Shown here: positions 23,970-36,600 of the stretch, in pieces
Layout of the letters: each line of letters starts with the position of its first letter
Position numbering within the stretch: the first letter of the stretch is position 1
Assembly (NCBI GenBank): GCA_038502055.1
Contig: JAXRKN010000043.1
Location: 992,001 to 1,056,000, forward strand
Direction: 5' to 3'
From: Tanytarsus gracilentus
Lineage: Eukaryota; Arthropoda; Insecta; Diptera; Chironomidae
DNA length: 64,000 nt
Notes under the pieces: model-generated
Told to the model about the DNA's origin: nothing
Databases searched by the model: none
What the model saw: only the letters and a program-made list of their open reading frames with translations
Translations under genes and position numbers: made by a program

Positions 23970-24118
23970 CGTAATTAGCACAGTCTTCATTTAATATCAC
24001 AAATGTAATACTTGAATTTTCCTCAAATTATGTTTTTCAAAATGGCCGTTTTCACTTAAAAAAATTCAAGAGCGAAATTCACTTTGCGACTGGTTTTCTT
24101 CAAATCCGAAACTCAACT
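23970..24118 (-). promoter_or_regulatory. lola: candidate lola distal core promoter and 5' noncoding exon
   Basis: Reading the minus strand, an initiator-like TTTAGTTG puts +1 at about 24118. The sequence at +28 to +32 (24091-24087) is AGTCG, which fits the DPE consensus RGWYV at the exact required distance. From there 149 nt lead to a strong donor, ACG|GTAAGTTT, at 23970/23969. The only downstream acceptor of a fitting type that I recognise is at 14817, in front of the BTB exon. The start would lie 114 nt past the stop of Gemin3 on the same strand, so the two genes are tightly packed. The initiator deviates from TCAGTT by one base, which is the main weakness. Confidence 0.45.
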
Positions 24119-24231
24119 AAATCGAAATCAACGAAATCCACATGGGCAGGCTTCAGTGACAAATTTTCGTACAGTGAAGCAAATCCAAAAGGACATTTTG
24201 AAAATATTTAATACGTTACAGAATAATTTTT

Positions 24232-26209
24232 TTATTTATTATTAATTTTTAAAAAATTTTGAATGCTTGCGAGTTGAAAGTGGAAAATGTTTCTCCACTG
24301 ATCATATCCTTGAGCTGTGTAGTGATCGTAAGCTCCATAAGTACTTGTTACCTCATGATAAGTTGCCTTTTGTGGCTCCTCGTCAATCTCATTTTCATCA
24401 CCTCCATCGTCTGAACTTCCACTAGAAACGAAAGAACTGAGCGATTCCAAGTCATCATTGTCATCTTGTTGAACAAAAACCACATGCCGTTTTTCCTTTG
24501 CAACTTGCTCGATGCTTTCTTGAGGGCACTTGGTTTCATCAACTTTCTCATCCTCATATAAATTTAGATCTTTAATTGCTTGAGCAAAAATGTCACTTTC
24601 AGCATTCTCATGCTGCTTATCGGCACCATTGACTTTGATCGATTGACTTTCACGATTCTTCTCATAATCATCCAATAAAGTGTTCAAGTCGTAAGACACA
24701 TTTGATTGATTCTTTTTGTCATCGACGAGATTCCGTGAAATTTCTAAAAGCAAAAGATTTTCATCCACATTTCCGTTGCCTTCATCTTCACTTTCATCCT
24801 TCTCATAGCCTGTTATTTTTTCACATCCCAAATCCTGCTTGACATCATCAAAATTCCAAAAATTATAGCTTTCGTCAGGAAATTTTGGAACTTGAAGACT
24901 GGCTCCTCCGAGTTCACCAAGTAATTTCCTAAATTTCTCAACATCATCGTTGCCATTCAAGAGCGTGATGGCAATCCCATGTGTCCCAAATCTACCGGCA
25001 CGTCCAATTCTATGGAGATATGTGAAGCAATCGTATGGTAAATCGAGATTAATGACAAGATTAATGTTTTCAATGTCGATTCCTCGTGCCATCAAGTCGG
25101 TTGTGATTAAAATTCGACACTTGTACTTCATCAACTTTTTAAGCACATCCATTCGCTTTTCCTGATCCTGAGAGCCATTTATTACTTCATTTTTCCATCC
25201 TGCCTTTTTCAAATAGTTGCCATAGGTTTCAGTTTTTGCTTGCGAGTTGGTGAAGAGAAGACACTGTTTGAATGTGATGCGCTGGAAAATCATTTGAAGC
25301 TTCTCAATTTTGTTACGCATTACTTGAATGTTGTCATTTTCAGCTGGCAGTTCTAGACCGAATTGTTTAATACCAAGAAGCACAGGTAGTTCTCGCTTGG
25401 GTGTAATTCCAATTGGATTTTTCATGACTTTCTTCATAATGCCCTCAAAATGTGAGCTAACAGTTGCGGTAGATGCGATAATTTGAATTCGATTAGTGTT
25501 AAAGTATTTGATGATGCTATTAACGTCTTTGCTCATTTGACCGCCTTCAAAAAGCTTGTCTGCTTCATCGAGCACTATCGCTTTCACCTGACTTGTATTG
25601 AAAATTTCATTCTTAATTAGATGGAGTGTCCTGCCCGGCGTGCCAACCACAATCTTTGTGCTTTGTATCCTCTTTCGATCATTTGTCATGTCTAGTCCAC
25701 CGATAAACTCGCATGCTTTAAAGTGACTCAAGTTCTTGCCGAGATTGTTAAGCACTTCCACAATTTGAATTGCGATTTCTCTAGTAGGAACTAAAATTAG
25801 GGCTTGTGGAAATCGGAGCTCGGGTTCATAGCATTCGAGCAAACAAATTGAGAAAGCAATTGTCTTTCCAGTACCCGATTTCGATTGAATTATCATATCG
25901 AGATGACTTCTTGCTAGCGGAAGTACTTTCAGTTGAATTGGAGATGGCTAAAATTGAAAAAATGTTTTTAATCGTTTACTGGATGTTTTTAAATTATATT
26001 TTTAGACAATTGCGTAAATAACTGGGTGAAAATACATACACTTGACACTCCTTACTTAATGAAATAAATTAACTAAATAATACCTTCGAAAGTTTCATAG
26101 CGGCAAGTGCTTTTTGAAGCTTTTCTGATAAATGAAACTTGTTGAATTGATATTCCTCGGACACTTTGACGTCGTCTGTTCGGATTTTTTCTATTTCCTC
26201 CATTTCCAT
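24232..26209 (-). CDS. Gem3: Gemin3 / DDX20 DEAD-box RNA helicase
   Basis: DEAD-box ATPase that acts in the SMN complex, which assembles Sm cores on spliceosomal snRNAs. Two exons, 26209-26084 and 25947-24232, give 613 residues. Motifs are visible in order: Q motif (PSPIQLK), I (SKSGTGKT), Ia (PTREIA), Ib (GTPGR), II (DEAD), III as TAT instead of SAT, IV region (LLFTNSQ), V (TTDLMARGID) and VI (HRIGRAGRFG). The QLKVLPLARSHLD stretch after the Q motif and the order of C-terminal blocks match DDX20 better than other DEAD proteins. The tail is acidic and Ser-rich, and ends with an aromatic QGYDQWRN block like the vertebrate tail. It is shorter than human (about 824) or Drosophila Gemin3 (about 1000). 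The start MEMEEIEKIR is the first ATG of exon 1. Its 5' end is 172 nt from the divergent MISO-like gene. Confidence 0.9.
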
Positions 26210-26380
26210 TGCAGTATTTACTTGATTAAATTAAATTTTAATATTTTCAATGTTTACTTTTTTTAAGTTCGAATTTCGGAATGTTTACATTTTTTTTTTC
26301 AAGGACAAATTTCCGAAAAGTTTTATTTTTCTTATGAAATTTTATAAAAATTATAAGTAAATTTTTACTTCAAATTGAAG

Positions 26381-27285
26381 ATGCAGGCGTTGAGAAATTA
26401 CTACGATAACTTCTGTAGTCAGATGGAAAAGCATACGAGAATAAGTGAGGTGAGGAAAGGGGACTTAAATTCAATTAATTAAAATTTTTGATTACGCGTA
26501 AATTAACTTATAGATTGGATTTTATTCGGTATCTGCTGGTGTATTAATCTACGCTTGTTACTGTAAGCGTCCATTCAGTCGTTTCGTAAAGGCATCCGAC
26601 ATCCCGAATGACTTTATCAAACAAAAAATTCAACAACGAGCTATGCTCTCAAGGATCGAAACTAGTTCCGATGGACCTCTTCTTATGGTGAGGCATAGAC
26701 CGCCATTTCCGCTGCCATCAATATCTAACAAGACACTTCCTGTTAAAGTATGCTCTTTTTTAATGCGTGTTAATATGACATCATTAAATTTATTTTTAGA
26801 TTTCTGGAGTTCAAGTCGATACGAATGGCTTGACATGGCTCGAGACTTTTGCCGCTGGAAAGAATAAAGAAGTTAGATTTGTTCCTTTCACGAACACAAG
26901 CGACAAGTATGTCGATGCTCAAGTAATACTTTTCGACGCACAAAACGATAACCGGCAAGTTGATCTTGCCAAGGCCTTACTTTCGATTGGATTTGCAACC
27001 ACTACCTCAGTCCCGCCAACAATTGATCTAAAAAATGACACTTATGTCAAGAGCTATTACAAAGAGCTTGAAAGTAAGGAGCAAATTGCTAGATTCTTTC
27101 GTCGAGGACGTTGGTCAAGTCTGCCAGATGAACCCTTTCACATTAGAAGAAAACTTGAGTCACTCATTGTTGCTTTAAAAACTCAAGAAAGGAAGGTGCC
27201 ACCGCTTGTCCGTGCAGGTTTAAAATTAACGGGCAATTATATTAAATCGAAAGCAAAGAAGAAGCTTCAACCACTCGCAGCATAA
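26381..27285 (+). CDS. C3orf33/MISO-like mitochondrial inner-membrane protein
   Basis: Three exons, 26381-26449, 26514-26747 and 26800-27285, encode 262 residues. An N-terminal stretch is followed by one hydrophobic segment (FYSVSAGVLIYACY, residues about 26-39). Next is the signature SDIPNDFIKQKIQQR, matching the SDIPVEFIRRNVKLRGR region of human C3orf33, and then a nuclease-like OB-fold region. C3orf33 and its Drosophila counterpart have been linked to mitochondrial inner-membrane subdomain organisation (MISO); that function is from the literature, not visible here. The C-terminal quarter is basic (KAKKKLQ). All splice joints keep frame. Shares a 172-nt divergent promoter region with Gemin3. 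Confidence 0.85.
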
Positions 27286-27672
27286 AATCTTTTTTTAGCA
27301 ACATGAATTCAAAGTGCTTTCATAGATATTCTTAGAGAATATTAAAAAAATTAATTATGTAACAAGTCTGATGAGTGTTGAGGAACAGGTGGTTGTTGAA
27401 AAAAAACGAACGATTTATTTTTTTATGTTAAAATATTTTATTTGAAAATCAAAAACTTTATATTTTTTATAAAACTAATATTGTATTAAAAATGGCATTA
27501 ATAAACGTAAAAAAATTCAACTTTAATTATTTTGACCGTTAAATTTGAATTTTTGAAAATTTCGAAAAAACACCCACTCGCCACCCCTGTCTGATTTGTT
27601 TACAAAAAATTTGTGCAACAAAATAAATTTTCGCCGACGCTTAACGCGTATAATAATTATTTAAATGCAATT
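27286..27672. other. intergenic region between MISO-like gene and VPS13B
   Basis: AT-rich 387 nt, with an AATAAA-type hexamer near 27500. It holds the 3' UTR of the upstream gene and the promoter/5' UTR of VPS13B. No Inr+DPE pair is obvious. Confidence 0.4.
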
Positions 27673-30600
27673 ATGTTTAACATTGAAAACTACATTGCAC
27701 CGCTAATATTAAGTAAGCTCGAGAAATTCGTTAAAAACATCAATCAGAACGAATTTAAGGTAAGTGCAAAGTTTATTGTTTTCAAATTGACTTTTCATAA
27801 AATTTAAATTTGCCACGTTTAAACTTTAAAGGTTTCATTATGGCAAGGCGATGTCGTATTTCAAAATTTGGAACTGAAATTAGATGCTCTCGAGGAAGAG
27901 CTCCAGCATATTCCCTTTACATTCCTCTCCGGTCATGTTGCAAATCTAAAAATCCAGATTCCGTGGACTAAAATTGCATCAGAGTCGTAAGTTTATCAAG
28001 CCTGTCATTACTATTAACAAAAAGACACCTAAATTAAATTATCTCGCAAAACTACCACGTTCGGGTTTCTTTAATTTCCGTATTTAAAATAATTCTTTAT
28101 TAATTCAAAAAAAATCTTGTTTCATATTTCATATTTCATCGAATTAACGCTCTCGCTTTTTAAAAGGATTACGGTTGTAAGTACATGAGTCATGTTCGAT
28201 AAGATAAGAGTGATATAAATTTTATATCGTAGACAATCAACACCCTAGAGCTTGTCGTTCGTTTAAAGGATTTCGCTGCAAGCTCTCCTCCACCGCCACA
28301 GAAAAAGAAGTTGAAAAAGAAAATTTCAGTGGAAGAGGATCAGCAGGTGGCGGCAGGATATATGGCGAGTCTGATAACGAAAATTGTCAACAACATTTCT
28401 ATAATTTGCAATAATATCTGCATCAAGTTTATCGAGGAAGATCTCGTTTTTTCAATGAACATCCAGCATTTGTCAGTATATTCGGCTGATACACGATGGC
28501 GGCGAGGATTTGTCGATGTGTCGTCATCTGCGACTCATGTAGTGTTCAGAAAGTTAATTAATATTATCGATTTGACAATTTGTCTCGACAAGAGAAATGC
28601 TTCGGGTAAAATTGAGTTTGTGCAGGAGCCTCTTCTCTACAAGTGTAGCATGGAGCTGAGAATGTATCGAAAATATAATGCCGCTAATCCCACCAAATTC
28701 TCAATCACTCGCATTGACCTTCAGACAAAATCGTTGAATATTAACATAAGTTCGCAACAATTTCCGATGCTTTGGAGACTCATCGACTTAATGTTGGTGC
28801 TTAAATCGGGAAAGTTACAAGAAAAGTATTATGGAAATATGCAAGCACATCCATCGGTTGATAGTTTAGAGCAAGAAGAAGAGTCATGGATCGGATGGAT
28901 GTGGAAAATGATACCAGCTATATTGCCAGGTGAGTTAAAAATATTTTTAATTCTTTAAACCTTTATTTGATTTTGAATCCACTTCGCGTGACGAAAATGT
29001 CTTCATATAAAATCGGAGATAATTTACAAAAGTTATCGTCACTTTTACGTTGTGCACTAAAACCTCTAAAATACCATTTTGTCCCGTATTTTACGTACAT
29101 ACTTTCATCTCCGTGACATGGGTTACCGCTTGAACTTCCTTTAAGGCAAAACGTTTTAGTTTGTTTCATGAAATTTGAGTACTTGCTTCCATATTCTTTT
29201 TTGCATTCTTGTTCATCTGTTAACGTTAGCTTCACATATTTTCTTAAATCAGAAGTTTGTCCCTTTTCATTGGTACCATAGCCGACACCATACTTTGGAG
29301 TACTCTTAAGAATTTTCAAATCATCTGTATAGCTCCAAAGACAAACTGGTCTTACTATTTCCGAGAATGGAACTAATGCATTCAAAGTTAAAATAGCAAA
29401 ATTTGCCACAGGAAGGTTATCGACCTGTTGATGACTTGGGTGAAAAGTAACTTTTTGAGGCTTCAACATAAAAGCACCGGGTGAACTCACGTCATTGTAC
29501 TTGACACCACCAAGATATATTTTTATATTTTGGAACGAAGTGAGGGGTTTGTAGCGACCAGACGAAAAGTCTCCAACTACTGAGAGAATAGATATTACAT
29601 GTTTTCGGCTCACTAACGGTCCACTTGAATGAAACTTCCCAACAATTGACGCTAACCAAGGAAATTCTGTTCGTGAGGATAATCTACCATTTTGAATCAA
29701 ACCAGAAGCAGTGCTCATAACACCACACTCGTCAAAACCTGTTTGACGGATAATTGTTCGCAAGGTTGTAGCTCGAGTTGTTGGTTGTGGTCGTTTAGTA
29801 GTTTTGATAGTTTTTGCGGCTGTTTTCCTTAAAGAATTTGTTCGCAAGATTGCAGCTCGAGTTGTTTGTTGTTTTCGTTTAGTTGTTTTTACTTTAGTTT
29901 TGATAGTTTTTGCTGCTATTTTCCTAAAAGGATTTGTTCGCAAGGTTGAAGCTCTAGTTGTTTGTTGAGTAGTTTTGATAGTTTTTGTGTCTATTGCCCT
30001 AAAAGGATTTCTTGCAACACTTGTAGGAGCTTTGATCCAAGTTTTAAATTTCCATACATTTGTAAAAACTGCATAAGAATTAACGTCACACGAATCCAAA
30101 CTTACTAATGAAGAAGAAACGATTGCTCTCAAATAGTATACATTGCTAATTTTCACATACAATCCGCTTCCACTATCCCCTACACACACTCCGTTACCAT
30201 TGCCCGCACCAGCACACAACGTTCTTAACGATGAAATTTTAAGCAAATCTGGCTTAGTGAGGAAGCATTTTTCTTGAGTATGAATTGGTATTTGGAGCTT
30301 TTTGGGAATGTTTTCGTGTATCTTTGATTTATCTTCACTCTTGCCATATCCAACTACCACTCCACTTGACGTTAAAGGATCACTTGAAGACTCCCAAAGA
30401 CAAATAGGTTTAATAAAATTGTTGAATGTAACAGCATGATCCAATTCTAATAAGGCCAAATCGCCATCAAACGTGTTAGAAAATGGATGCCAATCTGGGT
30501 GAATTTCAATTTTAATTATCGGAACTGTTTCTCGTCCTGGCTCTAGAGCTTTATTTAAATCATATCCTCCAAGAATCGTCAACATTTTTCCTGGCGTTAA

Positions 30601-33600
30601 AGATCTAGTTTCATATTTATTAAGAATGCAATGAGCTACCGTGAGAACCTTCTTGTTTGATATTAAATTTCCACCACAAGTATACGAAAATTCTCCGTCA
30701 TCTTGGATTCGAAAAATTGCAACAAGCCTATCACGATAATCAAAAAATAATTTTGCCGTTCAAAAAAATTAAATTTACCAAGGAAATTCCCCTCGAGTTA
30801 TCTTGGATCCACCGACAACATTTCCTCTTCCAATAACACTTGGAGTACCACAGCTTTGAGCTTCAATGTTTTTTATTAATGTAACAAAAAAAATGGTTGA
30901 AATTATCCCAAAAACAGCCATGATCACACGAGATATAAAACCAAACTGTGAAATTTTTGGTGATCTAAATTTTTGTACACTTTAAATTAATAGGACAGGT
31001 TCTTAAAGGTTGTGAAAACTGAAAAGTTAAAACGCAATTTTTTTCGTAAATTTCTCAAGTCAATGATTTGTTCTTATTCGTGAAGATATAAAAAAATCGC
31101 TTCATTTTTCAGGGAGTAAAATTTTGTATTGAACCAAAAAATCAAGTTTTCGTAGAGCTTTTGCTAAGTGAGCAATAAATTTAATCTTGATCACAAACTC
31201 ACCATAAATTAAGAAGGTTCTATCAGACGCATTTTTCACAGATTTTTATAGCAAAATGTATTATTTTTTACAGATGACGAACAGAACGAAGAAAATGAGC
31301 TCGATCATAAAACAATTTTCGAGTTTGGCGTCTTCATTGAGGAAATGTCAATAGCCTTAAAATCACAAGAATTTATTTCTGACATCATCCCATCCACCAA
31401 AAAAGCCATTTTTAAGCCCCTTTTAGAAATTCAATCTAAGGAAATTTATTCATCGACAATAATTTGTGGACGAAGAAAATTTAATGTAAAAGGAGGTGCT
31501 GAGTTTTTCGCTATAAAGGCGTCCGAAGAGTGTCCTTGCGGAGCTATTACGACTGAAAATGTGCTTCTAACTGCTGGCAAAGATGAAGCACGTGGAATTT
31601 ATCTTAAGGACTCGTATTTCGATAAAGACTACAAGTCACAGTCTAAAAAATATGAAGATATTTTATGCAATTACTATGAAAAATACACAGAGGATCACTT
31701 TTTATCACGTTCATCCGCACTTGCCTTTGATATACTTCACTCCGTCGAAATTCCTAATGAAACCAAAAGCAGTGATTTGGGTAGCGATCTCGAGTTTAGC
31801 AATTTATCGGAGAGTTATGTCATAAGAACTTTTGGCAATGGATTCTTGATTAACGCAAGCACTGATGCCATTCATCGAATTGAAAAAATTATGCAATATT
31901 ACAGCGACTGTGATGTTTTACCGTACGTTGAAAAGGACAAAGTTCAGCTTAAAAATCAACTAAGTCCTGCAACTGCCGACGATTATGATGCCTTGATCAA
32001 CGAAGTTCCAATGAGAATTGTAATTTTTAAATTGAAAAATTCGTCGGTGCTCATTAAAGAGTGGGATCATGAGAAGGCTTCAAAAGGTTTTCGAAGGTAC
32101 CTAAGGCAAAACAGTGGAATAGCCGCGAAAAAGAATCAAGTCATTTTGGAAGTGAAAATAGATGAGGCAACAGTTGATCTTAAAGAACCGCTGTACAAAA
32201 ATCGTCTAATATACACCGTATGTCAACTTCCCGATAGCACTGACAATGAGCTTTTTAAAAAGTGTTTCGTGGCAGTGGATTTTTCCCTTAAAAACGTTAA
32301 AGTTGATATGAAATTTGAAGGCTGCAGGAGAATTTGTGAAGTACTGAAAGTAACATCGTCCATAAGAAATTTGCTATATCCACATTTATGGGAGGAGTTT
32401 GACATAAGAAAAAATTATAGCGAGATAGAAATTAATGGTCTTTCGCTGATGATGAGTCCACCTCAACTAATTGTCACGAGTCAAATTTTATCTTCAATGA
32501 TAACGAAAATTCCTTTTGGAAAAGAGATTGATGGAAAATTATTAAAAAATTTAAGCAATTCCGAGCTTGTCGTCATCCAAGTAACTTCAAGAATTTTAAC
32601 ACTAAGTTTTGGTGAAATGAAGAAGGTTTTTGTTGCAAAACTCTTAGCCTCAGATCTTATTGGCATCGCTTGGAAATCGGGAACAAAATCGATTATTTTT
32701 AACATCCCCGACACTCTTCTTAAATCGCCAAAATTTTCATCGAAAGATAAATTAAAGAATTCTGAGAAGATGATAAAAATGTGCATCCAATTGCCAAAGG
32801 AAGTAGAAGAACCCAAGTTAGCACCGGTAATTACTTTAAATACCTCAGAAGGATGCGTAAATTTGGATCCACTCTTTCGAGAATTTTTGTCGTTTAAAGT
32901 TCAAGATGACGACACAAAAATTGACAAAAGAATCAGGACATTGAGTACCTCCACCAAACCTGTCCATAATCAATTAAATTCAATTCAGTCAAGCTCTGAT
33001 TGTGACGCGACAATTTGTCCACAAAATGAGAAGGAAATTGAAGTCAAACAAGAAACATTTCTGGAAAAATTCGAAAAGGTCAAGAACTACATCGTTAATG
33101 TTGAAATCAAGGCATTGCAAATTTTTTATTCAACCACAATTCTCGAGTCTACAAAGGCAAGTGACTCAATTAAGGCCATGATTAAGAAGAGCATCAATGA
33201 CTCATGTGTGATCAAACTGCCGACAATACTTTTTCATTCCGTTAAAAATAAATCATTCCTGGATCTAGTCTCTCCTCACTTTCCGCAAGAACTTCCCATT
33301 TCTCTGTGGGGAAATGAGAAATGTTTCACATGGAACTTGGTGCTCGACGGATTTGAAGCTTATTCAACACGTGAGAAACAAATTTATGAGCTCATACACA
33401 ACGTCTCGTTAAATATTTCGATTGCCGATGAAAACTCTTCAGTGATTGAAAATAAAATTGCTGGAAATTTGCTCATCGAAGCATCGCCAATTCAAATAAG
33501 TCTTCACACGAGTCAAGTTGCAATACTGAAGGAAATTATTCAACAAGTTGAGAATTTTAATTTATTACGAAATTTGACAATTCCGTCCAAAGTGAATGAG

Positions 33601-36600
33601 GATGAGGTTGTAAAAATTCCAGACAAACTGGAAGCTATTGAAGAAAGTCCCCAAAATGCATCCGATATCAAAGATTTCTTGGGCTTAGCAACAGGCTCAA
33701 CAACAACTAAAACATCGCATGCTGAAAATAGATTGAAAAGTGAGTAATTGAATTTTTAAAAATTTTTGATTAAATTTTTTTTTATTTTTCACAGAACCGA
33801 AATTAATTGTAAATTGCTATCTTCAATTGATATGCTCGAAAATAAGCCTGATACTTCTAGCTGATACACTCGATGTCCACAAAAAGTTTGTTATTGAAAT
33901 CGATGAAATTCTTCTCAATCTGCATCAGCAAGATTTTTATCAATTAAAAAGTAAAATTGTCACGGCATCGGGAAATCTTTATCAAAAATTGCCAAACGAC
34001 GATCAATGGACAAAAAGCTTAAATTTAGGCTTCAATGTACAATCAGACACTCCAGATAGCCCTGGACCTGCTGTCCTATCACTAGTCATTACAAAAGCCG
34101 AAACAACTAATGTTCATTCAAAGTGGAACGTTGACCTGAAGAGAAATACACGACTAATTCTTAACGATGTATCAGAAATTAATTTGACAATTCACGCGTT
34201 TGATGTCATTGCGGATATGGATGAATTGATGAATTTCCTTCCCATTTTTACAATGTTCAATGGAAAAAATCAAGGTGTTGGTAAGAGCTTCACGGAATAT
34301 GCAGGTGCTGAGCTTCCACTGCTGTATCTCAATTGGCATGGATTTAGAATTTTCTTGCCTTGTCCCAACAAAAATTCAACAGTGAGTGATGTGCTCATTG
34401 TGAAAGTGAATTCCCTCCACATTTCACCAAACGCCGTTAATAATTTAATAAGAAATCAAATTCTTCGACCGGATATTCATTCAAAGGCGAGCATGTTGGG
34501 AATACTTGACTTGGTTGGCTCAAAAACCGAAGACCGACAGTATCAATTAACACTTAAAGGATTTTCTCTAAGCTCATCGAATTGGAATGAAATTTCGTCG
34601 CTGATGATTGAGCGAAATATTCAAAGCTACGACAACCCTGCTGAACGATGGAATAACCTAGAAAATGGTCCGAACGTTGACTTTCAATTGAACACAATTT
34701 TCAAAGACTCTTCGTTTAGCTTCATTTATGCACCCAGCATTAAATTCAAACAGACACTTGTTGCTGGCACAGCGTTTGAAGTAAATTGCATTAATGACAT
34801 GGAAATATTTATGACACCTGAGGTTGTTTTGCTAATAATGAACATCTCAAATCAACTTGTGGAAATGGGAAAAGAATTTAGCGCAAAAAAAGAATGTGAA
34901 GTGGTTGAAAATATTCAAGCTCCAATGATAATTAAAAAGAAAATTACCGAAAAGTCATTTGAAGATTCTGGTATAGCGTCGACGATTTCTTATACAAAGA
35001 GGGCCAGAAAGAAAATTTCAGTGGTGTCTGAGGCGACTTATGGTACTGGAAATCATTTTGTACCAACTGAATTCACTTTCACAAGTAGCAAATTCAAAAT
35101 CAAGTTTACAATTCAGCAAGACATTTTTGGAATTATCTTGGACACACCGAATATTTATTTGACGCAAAATAAATATGAAAAGAGCACAAATGTTTCACTT
35201 CACGATCTTAAAATTGATTTTGGAGAGAAAACGCTGTTTAGCACACGTCATGGTACTGTCGACAGTATTTCTGGGATTAAACCGTCGATGATGAGAGTTA
35301 AAATATCCGAAAGAGCATCAAAAAGTAAAGATCTCAATTTACAGCTTAAGAGGTCGATAATGCTTGAAATTTGCGAGGAAAGTCTAACAAAAATTTTAAC
35401 TCTTTTTAAAGACTTAGAGAGTCAGAAACTTTTCAAGGACAAAAAACCCAAAGACCCACAACCATGCTTAAAGATGCGGAAATTTGACATTATAAGAGAG
35501 TCTGCTGGTGACTTTAAAACAATTAATTTTTCAACTGATCAAATTTTGTTGAACACAAACTTTAAAGAAGCAAATTTTAAAATTGGAGTGTCACATCTTA
35601 AAGGAAAATCAAGAGTTTTTGATCGACCCGAGAAAATAGAACTAAATTTTGAAGTCTTTCACGCAACAATTCAAGAGAGTGAGAAAATGATTTTACATCC
35701 ACTCACTTTCGAGACAAAAGTTAAAATTTCTCAAGAGTATTGGAAGAAAGATCCGTTGGTGTTCGTGATTGTCAAATCAAATTACATCAAAATAGATTTT
35801 TTTCCTCAAATACTAAAAAACGTTGAAGCTTTTAAAAACAAGTTGCAAGAGCTTCTTCCAAAGTGTGAAAATAATGAAGAGAAATTGATTATAAAAACTG
35901 AAGGAAGTGAAAAATTTGAGATACACCCAAAGGAATTTATGAAAGACAAAGAACCACCAAATATTGAGCATTTTCAGGACGATCTACGTAGCGGCGCATT
36001 TCAATTTGTTGAGGCAGCATTTTCAATCGACGACCTGCCACTGCCTTATCAAATTCAAATTATCGACACTGATATTGGAGTGATTTGCTGGCGTTATCCT
36101 TCACCCCGTGCATTGCATAAAATTAAAATATTTCCCGTCCCCTTCCAGAGCATCAATCAAGTGACAATAATGTGCAAAATTGAATATTATTCGCAGCTAA
36201 AGTCGCAGTTTGTGGATTTCATGTCATTTACACTGAATGAGAATGAGACAAAAATTTTGGACTTGAAGCTTAATAAGCCTTCAGCTGAGGTGTGGCGAAT
36301 AACCATCCCAAGGGTGCTTCTTAAAAGAGATTCCGATGACGAAGACGATTCTTCTGATTATGAATTTCAAATGCATCCAAAAGTATTGGTGGCATGCTTA
36401 AGAGTTGATTCTTACATGAGCAATGCAATTCCATGTCTAAGTTCATACTTGAATGTTGGAAAGATTGAAGTGAATTTATTTGACAACGATTTAAAAACGA
36501 ACGGGCTGGGGAGAGTAAATTTTCAAGGATTAAAAATTGTTGGACAAAACTATGATGAAGGATATGAGAACTATGAAATTGAGAGTTTAATATCGGTGGA

